A DNA stretch of 64,000 nucleotides. Source: Flammeovirga pectinis (GTDB lineage Bacteria > Bacteroidota > Bacteroidia > Cytophagales > Flammeovirgaceae). This document shows, piece by piece, positions 34,669 through 43,898 of this stretch (positions are counted from its first letter, which is position 1; each line of letters begins with the position of its first letter). The notes under the pieces were generated by a model. It was not told the DNA's origin and searched no databases. It saw only the letters and a list, made by a program, of their open reading frames with translations. The position numbers and the translations under genes are program-made. Location of the stretch: NCBI RefSeq assembly GCF_003970675.1, contig NZ_CP034562.1, forward strand, positions 744,001-808,000, given 5' to 3'.

Positions 34669-37600
34669 CTATTGATCAATTTTTTTGATGTTATCATCAT
34701 ATACTCGTTCAATAAGTAAGCGCTTAGGGTCTATACCTGCTTTAATAGGAAGTTTATCTAAAATAAATTCATAAGTAGAATTTTCTTTATCAACTTTTAC
34801 TCGTTCAGTATAGAATAAATCCTCTTCATCGTCGTCTCCAAAGAAACCAATATCCACCCATTCATTTAAAGCAACGGTTGTTTCGTTACCAATAGAATCA
34901 GATTTAATTTTCTTGGAATCGATTGTTACAGTCACCTTGTATGTACTGTCTCCAAGTTCGTCTAAAGTAGACGATTTCAACCTGTAATCATACAAGGTAA
35001 TTTCCTTAAACCAATCATCAATTAAATAGTTAAGAGAATCTGGAACTCTAGGTTCTAAATGTCTAAGGAAATCATTTGAAGTAGGGTAAGGAGGTTCTTT
35101 GTATCTAAACTCGTCTAAGAAACTAGATAGCGCAGCATTAACACTGTCTTCTCCAATATATTCTTGTAAAGCATATAAAATAACACTGCCTTTACCGTAG
35201 TGAATGTATTGCTGATTTTCTACTTTATACAATGGTAATTCTTTTTCTCTTTCACCACCACGTCCTCCTAAATAACGGTTTAAATCATATTTAAGGAAAT
35301 CTTTCATTTTGATAGGAGAGGTAGTTTGTTTCATCACCATTAAGGAAGCATATTCAGAAAAGCTTTCCGTTAACATTGTGCCACCTTGTACATTAGCTCC
35401 AACTTCTTGATGAGCCCACCATTGATGTGCCATTTCGTGAGCAATAACAGCATCAATTACATTATTGCCTTCTTCATCTTCTAGGTCTACAATAAACCCA
35501 AAAGCTTCTGAGTAGGGCATAGTACCAGGAAATGCCTGTGCAAAAGTGGCATATCTCGGAAACTCAATAATACGGGCTTGATTATGAAAATAAGGGCCAA
35601 AATTAGTAGTATAATAGTCTAATGATTTTTCTACTGCAGTAATCATTTTATCTACGTTTACAGCATGTTGCTTGTCATAGTAAATTTCAATGTCTATACC
35701 ATTCCAAATTTTTCTTTTCACCTCGTACCTTGCAGATATAAAGGACATAAAAGCTTGAGAAGCATGATCTACCCTATACGTAAAACAGTTTCTATTATCT
35801 TTTTTCCATTCTTTAATTAGAGAGCCTGGAGCAATAGCAATTTGGTCTGATGATGTTGAGATATGTGTTTCAATATTTACCCAATCAGAGATGCCGTTTG
35901 TTAGATAATTACTATCACATTCAGGACCACAATGTTCGTTTAATGCAGGAACTCTTTCTTTTGGAGCTAAGTCATATTCTTTTCTTTTGTACTTATCGCT
36001 AAGTTCAAAACCGCTTTGGTATCCAAAACTAGGAAGTATATCGCTGTTGTTTAAGAATGTTCCATTTTCAACTATAGAGGTATTTCCTCTGTTATTTTCA
36101 AATCCTTCACTAATGTAATTAGATTTGATTGTATACTTTAATACTTCGTTGGGCTGCAAACTTTTTGCTAAAGCTATTTTTTTGAAACCTGTTTTTTCAT
36201 CATAAAAAACCTCTTTCCCATTAGGTAGTACAAACTCTGTGTCCCAATCAGAATTTAATGTAAAAAATAGAGTATCAATTGCTACATCGGTCTGGTTTTT
36301 AAACGTAAGGTCTGTAACAGAATAGACATTCCTTTCTTTTGGAAAGATATTAATATTAAAAAGTACATCTGTTAACTTTGGCTGAGGTGCATTTTCATAT
36401 TGTTTAAACTCTTTTTCGTAGTATGCTCTATTTTCTTCAATTTCATCAGAAGTCTCATAATCATTAATTACTTGGGTGTTATAGAAAATTACCCCAGCTA
36501 AGATTATCCATATTAATGAGAAAAAAGAAAGTGCTCCAATATAATTTATATCTAAATTTCTAGTGATATTTTTTACTCTTTTCAAGATAGATAACTCAGT
36601 ACCTCTATTGTATAGAAGTCCTGCAATTAATAATAGGATAATACTAAAAATAATCCAATAGGCATCAAACCAAATTGCACCTACAAGGCCAGGTCCAAAG
36701 CTGTTCATATCAGAATACTGAATAGATAATGTACTTCCTAAATCAAACATTTTAGACGAAACATCTAAAACGCTTAATAGTATACCTAGACTAAATATTA
36801 GTACTAAAGAAGCTGCATAACCAATATATTTATTATTAATAATTACATGGATGAGTAACATTAAACAAGAAGTAGCAAACAAGCTTGGAAGAATAGATAG
36901 TGCAAAGTTTACAAAATAAACAAACAATTTTATATCTGTAAATCCATTAATTAACTGGTAGCTAATCCCGATAATTACAAGAATAAAGTACATTATTGTT
37001 ATCGAATAACTGATAGACAATACTTTTGCTAGAAGCGATGAAAATGTAGTGTGAGGAGAAGAATCAACCACTTCATTAAGGTGTACTTCTCTATCTTGCC
37101 AAATCAATTCTCCACTATAGAACACAATTATTATAATAAAAAATATTTGTGATGCATTAGAGATTGAATCATAGACTTTGTAAGTAACTGGGTAAGATTG
37201 TAAACCGAAGTATTCATACCCTTGAAAAAGATCCACAATTAGTAATAGAAGACTAAAAATAATTAATGTCTTATAGGTAGTACTCCTTAGAATGGTTTTA
37301 CTATAAATTGAAAAGAAGCTCTTAAATTGTACCCAATCGGTATGCTGAGTGAATTTAGAGAGAGAGGCTGGTTTTATAAAAACCTTTGTAGTCTTCTTTT
37401 CTACTTTCTCTTTTTTTGTTTTTCCTTTTGAATCAGAAAATGAGAAATTTACGTAAGATAGTGCTGTAATTATAATACCTAAAGTTAACCATATCAATCT
37501 ATTTAAGCCTAAAAGACTAAAGACTTCGGGTAGTAAAGTATTCTTTTCAAAGGCAGTGTAGTATTTAGTTTGAATACCATATGCGTTAACACCAAAAATA

Positions 37601-38238
37601 TCTACTAAAGCACCTATATTTTCATTCTCAATATCACTTGTTAAGGTTATGGATATGATATATCCAATAATAATAACCATTGCCCCAACAAACGAAATAG
37701 TTGTGTTTTTAAACTTCGTGGCTAAGAAAAATATTATTGATCCAGCAAAAAACATATTTGGTAAAATGACCAAAAAGTAACTAGCTAAAAAGGCATTTAC
37801 AGGTAAGGTTCCCATTCTTTCTTGGTCTATCCAATCCAAAGGAGGAGCTATAAAAGTACCGATAGTAATACCTAGATAAATACCAACAAATGGAAGAGTA
37901 GAAAGTAATAAAGCTCCAAGAAAACGCCCAAAAAAGTAATCTTTTTTCTTAATAGGTGTACTAAAAAGAATCTCATTAAATTGATTATCATAATCTCTTA
38001 ATGCAGCATTATTAAAAAATGCGGCGGCAATTAATAGACCAAATATTGAGAGTATAAAAGAAAATTTAAATACAATATCTGGGGAATTGGTGTTGATATT
38101 ACCAATAGCACCCCCAATCATTACTTTATCACTTGATACAGCTCCGAAGGCTAATAACCCTAACAAGAGCATAAATATATAAACCATAGGCTGCTTTAAA
38201 GCAGTCTTGACTTCTCGAGAGAAAAATTCTTTAAACAT
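34669..38238 (-). CDS. ABC-2 permease fused to M1-family aminopeptidase
   Basis: 1189 residues. The N-terminal ~590 residues carry two ABC-2-type permease units with about 12-14 membrane helices (LLGLLAFGAVSSDKVM, FLATKFKNTTISFVGAMVII in parts, and a second set from ~310). The C-terminal ~600 residues are a gluzincin domain: HEMAH (934-938) followed by ESFSEY with zinc ligand Glu958, and QAFPGTMPYSEAFGF before it. Such fusions are frequent in Bacteroidota. The ATPase partner gene lies 13 bases upstream. Likely a membrane machine whose peptidase domain is extracytoplasmic; substrate unknown. Confidence 0.9.
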   Translation of the reverse strand: MFKEFFSREVKTALKQPMVYIFMLLLGLLAFGAVSSDKVMIGGAIGNINTNSPDIVFKFSFILSIFGLLIAAAFFNNAALRDYDNQFNEILFSTPIKKKDYFFGRFLGALLLSTLPFVGIYLGITIGTFIAPPLDWIDQERMGTLPVNAFLASYFLVILPNMFFAGSIIFFLATKFKNTTISFVGAMVIIIGYIISITLTSDIENENIGALVDIFGVNAYGIQTKYYTAFEKNTLLPEVFSLLGLNRLIWLTLGIIITALSYVNFSFSDSKGKTKKEKVEKKTTKVFIKPASLSKFTQHTDWVQFKSFFSIYSKTILRSTTYKTLIIFSLLLLIVDLFQGYEYFGLQSYPVTYKVYDSISNASQIFFIIIIVFYSGELIWQDREVHLNEVVDSSPHTTFSSLLAKVLSISYSITIMYFILVIIGISYQLINGFTDIKLFVYFVNFALSILPSLFATSCLMLLIHVIINNKYIGYAASLVLIFSLGILLSVLDVSSKMFDLGSTLSIQYSDMNSFGPGLVGAIWFDAYWIIFSIILLLIAGLLYNRGTELSILKRVKNITRNLDINYIGALSFFSLIWIILAGVIFYNTQVINDYETSDEIEENRAYYEKEFKQYENAPQPKLTDVLFNINIFPKERNVYSVTDLTFKNQTDVAIDTLFFTLNSDWDTEFVLPNGKEVFYDEKTGFKKIALAKSLQPNEVLKYTIKSNYISEGFENNRGNTSIVENGTFLNNSDILPSFGYQSGFELSDKYKRKEYDLAPKERVPALNEHCGPECDSNYLTNGISDWVNIETHISTSSDQIAIAPGSLIKEWKKDNRNCFTYRVDHASQAFMSFISARYEVKRKIWNGIDIEIYYDKQHAVNVDKMITAVEKSLDYYTTNFGPYFHNQARIIEFPRYATFAQAFPGTMPYSEAFGFIVDLEDEEGNNVIDAVIAHEMAHQWWAHQEVGANVQGGTMLTESFSEYASLMVMKQTTSPIKMKDFLKYDLNRYLGGRGGEREKELPLYKVENQQYIHYGKGSVILYALQEYIGEDSVNAALSSFLDEFRYKEPPYPTSNDFLRHLEPRVPDSLNYLIDDWFKEITLYDYRLKSSTLDELGDSTYKVTVTIDSKKIKSDSIGNETTVALNEWVDIGFFGDDDEEDLFYTERVKVDKENSTYEFILDKLPIKAGIDPKRLLIERVYDDNIKKIDQ

Positions 38239-38251
38239 GATAAGCTAGTTT

Positions 38252-39136
38252 TTATTCAGAAAGGAAATTTGCAGAAGTTTTAGCGAAAAATACATCTTCC
38301 AAATCAGGTTCAACTTGTGTAAAACCTTCTGCAGGAGAGCTTGTACTTAAAACATGGATTACAGTTTTACCACTCACCATTTTATTAGAAATCACCTTAA
38401 AGTTCTTTACATACTCATCAATGTCTTTTCTTGCAATTGTTTTTTGCCATACTAGTCCATCAAGTTCACTAAGTACATTATCAGGAGAACCTTTGTACAT
38501 AATTTTGCCTTCGTTCATAATTGCCATATCAGTACATAGTTCACGAACGTCTTCCACAATATGTGTTGATAAAATGACAATCACATTTTCTCCAACATCA
38601 GCAAGTAAATTATGGAAACGGTTTCTTTCTCCTGGGTCTAACCCGGCTGTAGGTTCATCAACAATTATTAGTTTGGGATCTCCAATTAAAGCTTGTGCAA
38701 TGCCTATACGTTGTTTCATACCACCAGAAAAACTTTTAACAGCCTTCTTTCTTTTTTCGTATAAGTTTACTTTCTGAAGTAAGTAGTTTACAGTTTCAGT
38801 TCTCTCTTTTTTATTGGTTATTCCTTTTAGAATAGCCATATGATCTAATAAATCTTCTGCAGTAATTTTTGGGTACACACCAAATTCTTGCGGTAAATAA
38901 CCTAGTACTCTTCTTAATTGCTCAGATTCATTAATAATATCTGTTCCATTTAAAGTAATAGAACCACTATCTGGAATTTGCAATGTTGCAAGTGTACGCA
39001 TTAGCGATGATTTACCTGCACCATTTGGACCTAAAAGACCAAACATTCCACTATTAATTTCTAGTGAGAGGTTATCTAGAGCTTTAACACCGTTAGGATA
39101 GGTTTTAGTTAGATTTTTGATGATTAAATTGGACAT
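38252..39136 (-). CDS. ABC transporter ATP-binding protein
   Basis: 294 residues. Walker A GPNGAGKSS (36-44), signature SFSGGMKQR, Walker B LIIVDEPTAGLD and the H-loop LSTHIVED are intact. The C-terminal ~70 residues are the extension common in ABC-2 exporters. Lies directly upstream of the permease/M1 fusion and must energise it. Confidence 0.93.
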   Translation of the reverse strand: MSNLIIKNLTKTYPNGVKALDNLSLEINSGMFGLLGPNGAGKSSLMRTLATLQIPDSGSITLNGTDIINESEQLRRVLGYLPQEFGVYPKITAEDLLDHMAILKGITNKKERTETVNYLLQKVNLYEKRKKAVKSFSGGMKQRIGIAQALIGDPKLIIVDEPTAGLDPGERNRFHNLLADVGENVIVILSTHIVEDVRELCTDMAIMNEGKIMYKGSPDNVLSELDGLVWQKTIARKDIDEYVKNFKVISNKMVSGKTVIHVLSTSSPAEGFTQVEPDLEDVFFAKTSANFLSE

Positions 39137-39347
39137 AGAGTTGTATATATTTAGTACTAAAGTTTGTTGATAGATTTTTTAGAGAGAAGTAAATATAAAA
39201 AGTTTTTTGAATTACTGACAATCAATTAGTTATTTATTGGATCTAAATTAAGATTATTTAAATCTCAGAAATTAATCTTCAAGACTGTTTTTTTAACGGA
39301 TGTATAATTGTATATTCATAGAATAGCCACACGTAAAACTATTAATC

Positions 39348-40304
39348 ATGAGCAGCAAATCTTTAAAATTAAATAACGGTAAAGAAATACCTAGTATTGG
39401 TCTCGGAACTTGGAAATCTCAGCCAGGTGAAGTGTACGAAGCCGTAAAAAAAGCGATTCAATTAGGATATAGACATATTGATTGTGCCTCTATTTACGGG
39501 AATGAACCCGAAGTAGGCAATGCAATTAAGGAATGTATTGATGAAGGAATAGTAAAAAGAGAAGATTTATTTATTACTTCTAAATTATGGAACGATGCAC
39601 ATTTAGCTGCTGATGTTCCAAAAGCATTAAACAAAACGTTGGAAGATTTAAAGTTAAAATATTTAGATCTTTACTTAATTCATTGGCCAGTTGCTTATAA
39701 ACCTGGGGTTACTTTTACACAAAAAAGAGAAGAATTTCTTACCGTAGAAGAAGCTCCAATTTTAGAAACGTGGGGAGCTATGGAAAAACTAGTTGATGAG
39801 GGCAAAGTGTTATCAATAGGTGTATCTAATTTTAGTATAAGAAATTTAGAAACAATTCTTACTAATGCTAGAATTCAGCCTGTAATTAACCAAATAGAAA
39901 TGCACCCATTAAATCAGCAAAGAACAATGATGGAATATGCTGATGTTCATAATATAATACTAACGGCCTATTCTCCTTTAGGTACTAAAGATAGTTTAGC
40001 GGTAAAAGATGGAGTTCATCCTCCGATATTATTAGAAAACGAATTACTTATTGAAATTGCAGAAAAACATAATGCTACTCCAGCACAAATAATGTTAGCT
40101 TGGGCAAACCGTAGAGAGACTGTTGCAATTCCTAAGTCTGTTCACGAGAAAAGGTTAAAAGAGAATTTAGCTTCTTTAAATATAGCTTTAACTCCTTGGG
40201 ACTTAAGAGAAATTTCTAGATTAAACGAAAAATACCGTTTCTCTGATGGAGAACCTTTTACATCTGGAGGAAGCCCTTATACGAAAGAATATCTTTGGGA
40301 TTAA
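39348..40304 (+). CDS. aldo/keto reductase
   Basis: 318 residues. NADPH-dependent reductase of aldehydes or ketones. The catalytic tetrad is visible: Asp and Tyr in HIDCASIYGNE, Lys in TSKLWN, His in LIHWP; the coenzyme segment AIPKSVHEKRLKEN is of NADPH type. Full length for the family. The nearest neighbours give no pathway hint. Confidence 0.92.
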   Translation: MSSKSLKLNNGKEIPSIGLGTWKSQPGEVYEAVKKAIQLGYRHIDCASIYGNEPEVGNAIKECIDEGIVKREDLFITSKLWNDAHLAADVPKALNKTLEDLKLKYLDLYLIHWPVAYKPGVTFTQKREEFLTVEEAPILETWGAMEKLVDEGKVLSIGVSNFSIRNLETILTNARIQPVINQIEMHPLNQQRTMMEYADVHNIILTAYSPLGTKDSLAVKDGVHPPILLENELLIEIAEKHNATPAQIMLAWANRRETVAIPKSVHEKRLKENLASLNIALTPWDLREISRLNEKYRFSDGEPFTSGGSPYTKEYLWD

Positions 40305-40327
40305 CTTTTAAAAGAAAAAGAATATTT

Positions 40328-40361
40328 AAACCATAACTGTAAAAAGTTATGGTTTTTTTTG
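40328..40361 (+). terminator. terminator of the aldo/keto reductase gene
   Basis: AAACCATAACT pairs with AGTTATGGTTT, followed by eight T. Confidence 0.85.
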
Positions 40362-40476
40362 TTTTTAATGTGTTGAAAATGAGTCTCTTGTTGTTTTTTT
40401 AGATTTTATTTTCTCTTTTTTGTAAGAAAATCTTCATTTTGTCTATTAACTAATCAAACAGTTTAAAGAAAAGTAT

Positions 40477-40486
40477 TTGACGTCAA
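40477..40486. promoter_or_regulatory. TTGACGTCAA palindrome
   Basis: A perfect ten-base palindrome in the 236-base gap upstream of the four-gene sigma locus. Could be an operator; short enough to be chance. Confidence 0.25.
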
Positions 40487-40597
40487 CTTACTCTTCAGTT
40501 TTTAAATTACTTGATCTAACTATTATGAATATCTTACAAAATATCTCATCGGCATTTATTTACAATTCAAAAAAGTCTGTAAATAGTTAATTCATCA

Positions 40598-40921
40598 TTG
40601 GATGTATTAGAGTTTAGAGACTTAGTGAATACCATTTCTAAAAAGTATGGGTTACTTATTTACTCAAATGGTTTAACTTCTTATCGCTTACTCTTTACAG
40701 GTTCTTCTTTTATTTTTTCATCAAAATATGAGAAAATGTTAGCAGCAAATACTTTTATTGATATTGAGCTATCGTATAACGGTCAGGTTAAAATTATATC
40801 TCAAGAGAAACTGATTTCTCCGTTGACATCAGAAAGAAAGAATTTTGACCGTGTTATAGAAACTAGGTTAATTATTTTTATGTCATTTTTAAATACAGAA
40901 CTAAAATCTCAAACTAACTAA
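40598..40921 (+). CDS. unknown small protein starting at TTG
   Basis: 107 residues if TTG at 40598 is the start; the frame opens only five codons further up (at 40583) and has no ATG before residue 46, so a TTG start is needed for a protein of this size. Soluble, mixed alpha/beta, with a hydrophobic strand RLIIFMSFL near the C-terminus. No family recognised. It lies four bases upstream of the next small gene, and both precede an ECF sigma gene, so all are probably one transcript. Confidence 0.5.
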   Translation: MDVLEFRDLVNTISKKYGLLIYSNGLTSYRLLFTGSSFIFSSKYEKMLAANTFIDIELSYNGQVKIISQEKLISPLTSERKNFDRVIETRLIIFMSFLNTELKSQTN

Positions 40922-40925
40922 TACT

Positions 40926-41174
40926 ATGAAAAGTGAATGGACAATAACATATCAAACCTCAGAAATTAAGGTTGTTAATACTTGGTTTAATGGAGAATTT
41001 CTGTTTGTGAATGATGAATTACAAGATCGTACATTCGGACTTTATCAGTCAGCTTTAGCAGGACATTTAATCAATAGTAAAGGAGAAAGAGAAATGATTA
41101 AAATACGTCTTGGAGGAGCTTTCAAAATCAAATGCTATATTTTTATTGATGACAAATTTATATCGATGAAATAA
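40926..41174 (+). CDS. unknown small protein upstream of an ECF sigma gene
   Basis: 82 residues, beta-rich (WTITYQTSEIKVV, GEFLFVND, IKIRLGGAFKIKCYIFID), Ile/Lys-rich, no signal peptide. The compact all-beta pattern could be a small ligand-binding or protein-binding module. No known family recognised. Lies 36 bases before the sigma gene and 4 bases after the TTG-start gene. Confidence 0.6.
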   Translation: MKSEWTITYQTSEIKVVNTWFNGEFLFVNDELQDRTFGLYQSALAGHLINSKGEREMIKIRLGGAFKIKCYIFIDDKFISMK

Positions 41175-41210
41175 GTAATTCAATTAGCATTATTCTAAAA
41201 CCAATAATTT

Positions 41211-41705
41211 ATGTCGATAGAATTTTACGAAGAATATATCGAAAGTAATAAAGCGATTATCTATAAAATTTGTCGAGCTTATACTCATTCAAAATTAGAA
41301 TTTGATGATTATTTTCAAGAGGTGTGTTTACAACTTTGGAAATCAAAAGAAGCCTATAATCATCAATCTAAATTATCTACATGGGTATATAGAGTGACAT
41401 TAAATACTTGTCTTTCGATTATAAAATCAGAAAAAAGAGAAGTAGATACTGTAGAAATCAATGAAAGTTTTGATCATCATTCTGATTTAGAAGATACAGA
41501 AGCCCAAGAAAGGTTAAATACCTTATATATGGGAATTAGACAATTGAAAAAAGCAGATCGTGCCATAATCGTCTTGTATTTAGAAGATAAAAGTTACCAA
41601 GAAATAGCAGAAATTATAGGTATTTCTATGAGTAATGTTGGTGTTAAAATCAACAGAATAAAACAACAATTAAAAGATAGTATAGTATGGAAGAGTTTGA
41701 TTTAA
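41211..41705 (+). CDS. ECF RNA polymerase sigma factor
   Basis: 164 residues. Region 2 with FDDYFQEVCLQLWKS, the LSTWVYRVTLNTCLS segment, and region 4 with LEDKSYQEIAEIIGISMSNVGVKI. It belongs to a different ECF subgroup from the one at 20210 (no STN/FecR partner). Its last 19 bases overlap the next gene, a membrane protein and candidate anti-sigma factor. Confidence 0.9.
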   Translation: MSIEFYEEYIESNKAIIYKICRAYTHSKLEFDDYFQEVCLQLWKSKEAYNHQSKLSTWVYRVTLNTCLSIIKSEKREVDTVEINESFDHHSDLEDTEAQERLNTLYMGIRQLKKADRAIIVLYLEDKSYQEIAEIIGISMSNVGVKINRIKQQLKDSIVWKSLI

Positions 41706-42301
41706 AAGATGTTTGGAGTACAGGGCATCAATCTACTCCAAACTTGAAATCTGTGGATGAAGCGGCAAAAGAGAACCGTAAAAAATCGTTGAATATTGTT
41801 AATAATTTAGTTCGAAAAAGTAAGATTGAATGGATCTCTGTTTTTGTTCTTTTACCATTTATATTTTTAATTGTTGATCAAACAATACGTTTCATTATTA
41901 TCTTAAATATTCCTGTTATTATTGTGCTTTTTGTTTATTATATCAAAGCTATTAAAAAGGTATCAAACTTTAAGAAATTAGATACATTAGAATATTTAAA
42001 ATCTATAGATCATTATTTAGACAGTAGTATACAGAAGCAAATTAAGATAGCAGCGTATGGGGGGTATTATGGTTTACTTACTGGGATTCTTTCCAAAATT
42101 ATCCTAGAAATTATTAATGATGAAATAGTACTTGATAATTTATTTGTAGCGATAGGAATTGGTTTTTTTGCTTTTATAATTGGTTTTATTCCAACTCATT
42201 ATTTAACAAAAGGGTGGTGTAAAAAATGGATTAAGATGGTTTACGGAAAACAGTTGAAAGAAATCAAAGAAATGATTTCAACTTTAGAAGAAGAGGTATA
42301 G
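41687..42301 (+). CDS. four-helix membrane protein, candidate anti-sigma factor
   Basis: 204 residues. A ~45-residue charged N-terminal cytoplasmic segment (EEFDLKDVW, NRKKSLNIVNN), then membrane helices at about 48-64, 66-86, 122-141 and 150-169, and a basic/acidic tail ending in EEEV. Genes overlapping the 3' end of ECF sigma genes commonly encode the cognate anti-sigma factor. No zinc-finger motif is present. Role is inferred from overlap and topology only. Confidence 0.65.
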   Translation: MEEFDLKDVWSTGHQSTPNLKSVDEAAKENRKKSLNIVNNLVRKSKIEWISVFVLLPFIFLIVDQTIRFIIILNIPVIIVLFVYYIKAIKKVSNFKKLDTLEYLKSIDHYLDSSIQKQIKIAAYGGYYGLLTGILSKIILEIINDEIVLDNLFVAIGIGFFAFIIGFIPTHYLTKGWCKKWIKMVYGKQLKEIKEMISTLEEEV

Positions 42302-42307
42302 TAAATC

Positions 42308-42343
42308 AAAAAAGGTCTTAGAAATTACTCTAAGACCTTTTTT
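42308..42343. terminator. bidirectional terminator
   Basis: AAAAAAGGTCTTAGA pairs perfectly with TCTAAGACCTTTTTT around a six-base loop; shared by convergent genes. Confidence 0.9.
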
Positions 42344-42348
42344 GTTAT

Positions 42349-43692
42349 TTATTTCTTACGGAACTTTCGTTTTAAACGACCTCTGTTTACAGGTTTCGTT
42401 TTCTTAGGTCCACGATCAACTTTTGTAGTATGGTTGATTGGATTATTAATTCCAACCTTAACATGAAATGCACCGCCACCTTCACCTGTATTTACCTTTT
42501 TAGTTTGAAGGTAGTTTTTATCAGATAATTTTGGTTTTTCCTCTTCAGAGAAGATATTAGAAATAGGTACTTCCTCTGGCATAGGTTCTAGAGGAATTGG
42601 CTTTTTCATCAATTCTTCAATCATCATTTGGTATTCTTGCTCTGCCTCATTTATAAAAGTGATAGCAATACCTTTTTCGTCTGCTCTACCTGTTCTACCA
42701 ATACGGTGAATGTATTCTTCAGGAACTTCAGGAGTATCGAAGTTGATAATATGTGTAATTCCTTTAATGTCTAAACCACGAGCAATAATATCTGTGGCAA
42801 CAAGAATACTAGTAGTCCCTTCTTCGAAATCGTCAATTGCTCTAAATCTAAAATTTTGAGATTTATTAGAGTGAATAATTCCTGTTTTTTCAGGATATAT
42901 TTTTGCAATTGTTTCGTGTAATCTATCTGCTAGTTTTTTATTTCTAACAAAGATCAAAACTTTTTCCATATCGGGTTCATTTGCTAGAAGGTGTTCTAAC
43001 ATATTAACCTTAGTAAAAAAGTTAGGTACATGATAAGCACGTTGTATTACTTTTTCTGCAGGAGTACCTGTTCTTGCTATTTCTACTTTTTCTGGTTTAG
43101 TAAAGAAAGTAGTAATAATCTCTTCAACATCTTTAGTAAGTGTTGCAGAAAACATGATATTTTGCCGGCGTGGAGGAAGCAAATCCATCATTCTTGTTAG
43201 CTGAGGCCTAAAGCCTAAATCTAACATTTCATCTACCTCATCAATTACAAACTTTTGGATTGTTTTAAATTTTAGTACACGAGAAAGTGCTAAGTCATAG
43301 ACCCTACCAGGTGTACCAACTACGATATCAACACCTTCATGAATTTTTTGTTTTTGTGTACTAATATTAGTACCACCATATACACCTACTGTTCTAACAG
43401 AGAGATATTTTGTTAAAAAATTCACCTCTTCTACAACTTGTGCAACTAACTCTCTAGTAGGTACCACGATTAAAACTCGAGGATCATCCTGATTAGAAAA
43501 TTTTAAATTTTGAAGTATTGGCAATAGATAGGCCATAGTTTTACCTGTACCTGTCTGCGCAATACCAATCATATCTTTACCTGAAGCAACAACCGGGAAT
43601 GCATGTTCTTGAATTGGAGTTACATTAACGTACTCAATATCACGAATTGCATTTTGTAAGAAGTTACTCAGTTTTAATTCTTCAAACGTCAC
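42349..43692 (-). CDS. DEAD-box-family RNA helicase (DEVD variant)
   Basis: 447 residues from a GTG start at 43692. Motifs in order: Q motif (NVTPIQEHAFP), AQTGTGKT, PTRELVAQ, TPGRV, motif II DEVD in place of DEAD, SAT, ARGLDIKG and HRIGRTGR. The C-terminal ~80 residues form a basic tail (KTKPVNRGRLKRKFRKK) suited to RNA binding. Likely in ribosome assembly or RNA turnover. Confidence 0.92.
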   Translation of the reverse strand: MTFEELKLSNFLQNAIRDIEYVNVTPIQEHAFPVVASGKDMIGIAQTGTGKTMAYLLPILQNLKFSNQDDPRVLIVVPTRELVAQVVEEVNFLTKYLSVRTVGVYGGTNISTQKQKIHEGVDIVVGTPGRVYDLALSRVLKFKTIQKFVIDEVDEMLDLGFRPQLTRMMDLLPPRRQNIMFSATLTKDVEEIITTFFTKPEKVEIARTGTPAEKVIQRAYHVPNFFTKVNMLEHLLANEPDMEKVLIFVRNKKLADRLHETIAKIYPEKTGIIHSNKSQNFRFRAIDDFEEGTTSILVATDIIARGLDIKGITHIINFDTPEVPEEYIHRIGRTGRADEKGIAITFINEAEQEYQMMIEELMKKPIPLEPMPEEVPISNIFSEEEKPKLSDKNYLQTKKVNTGEGGGAFHVKVGINNPINHTTKVDRGPKKTKPVNRGRLKRKFRKK

Positions 43693-43898
43693 TGTATTTT
43701 TATTTAAGTGTTCTTTGCAAAGGTAACCGGAAGTTCAAAAAAAGAAGCAAAAAAGTAGAGATATATAACACACATTGACAGACTTATCAGAATTATTGTA
43801 AATTACAGGTAATTATATGTATTTAATATAGAGCAAATTACTACAACACCAATTGCAGATTAAGAAAATTCTTTGATGCAATTCTATACTCTCGATCT

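Noticed and set aside
38421-38777. 118-codon plus-strand frame inside the ABC ATPase gene
   Set aside because: Antisense to intact Walker and signature motifs; no family features.
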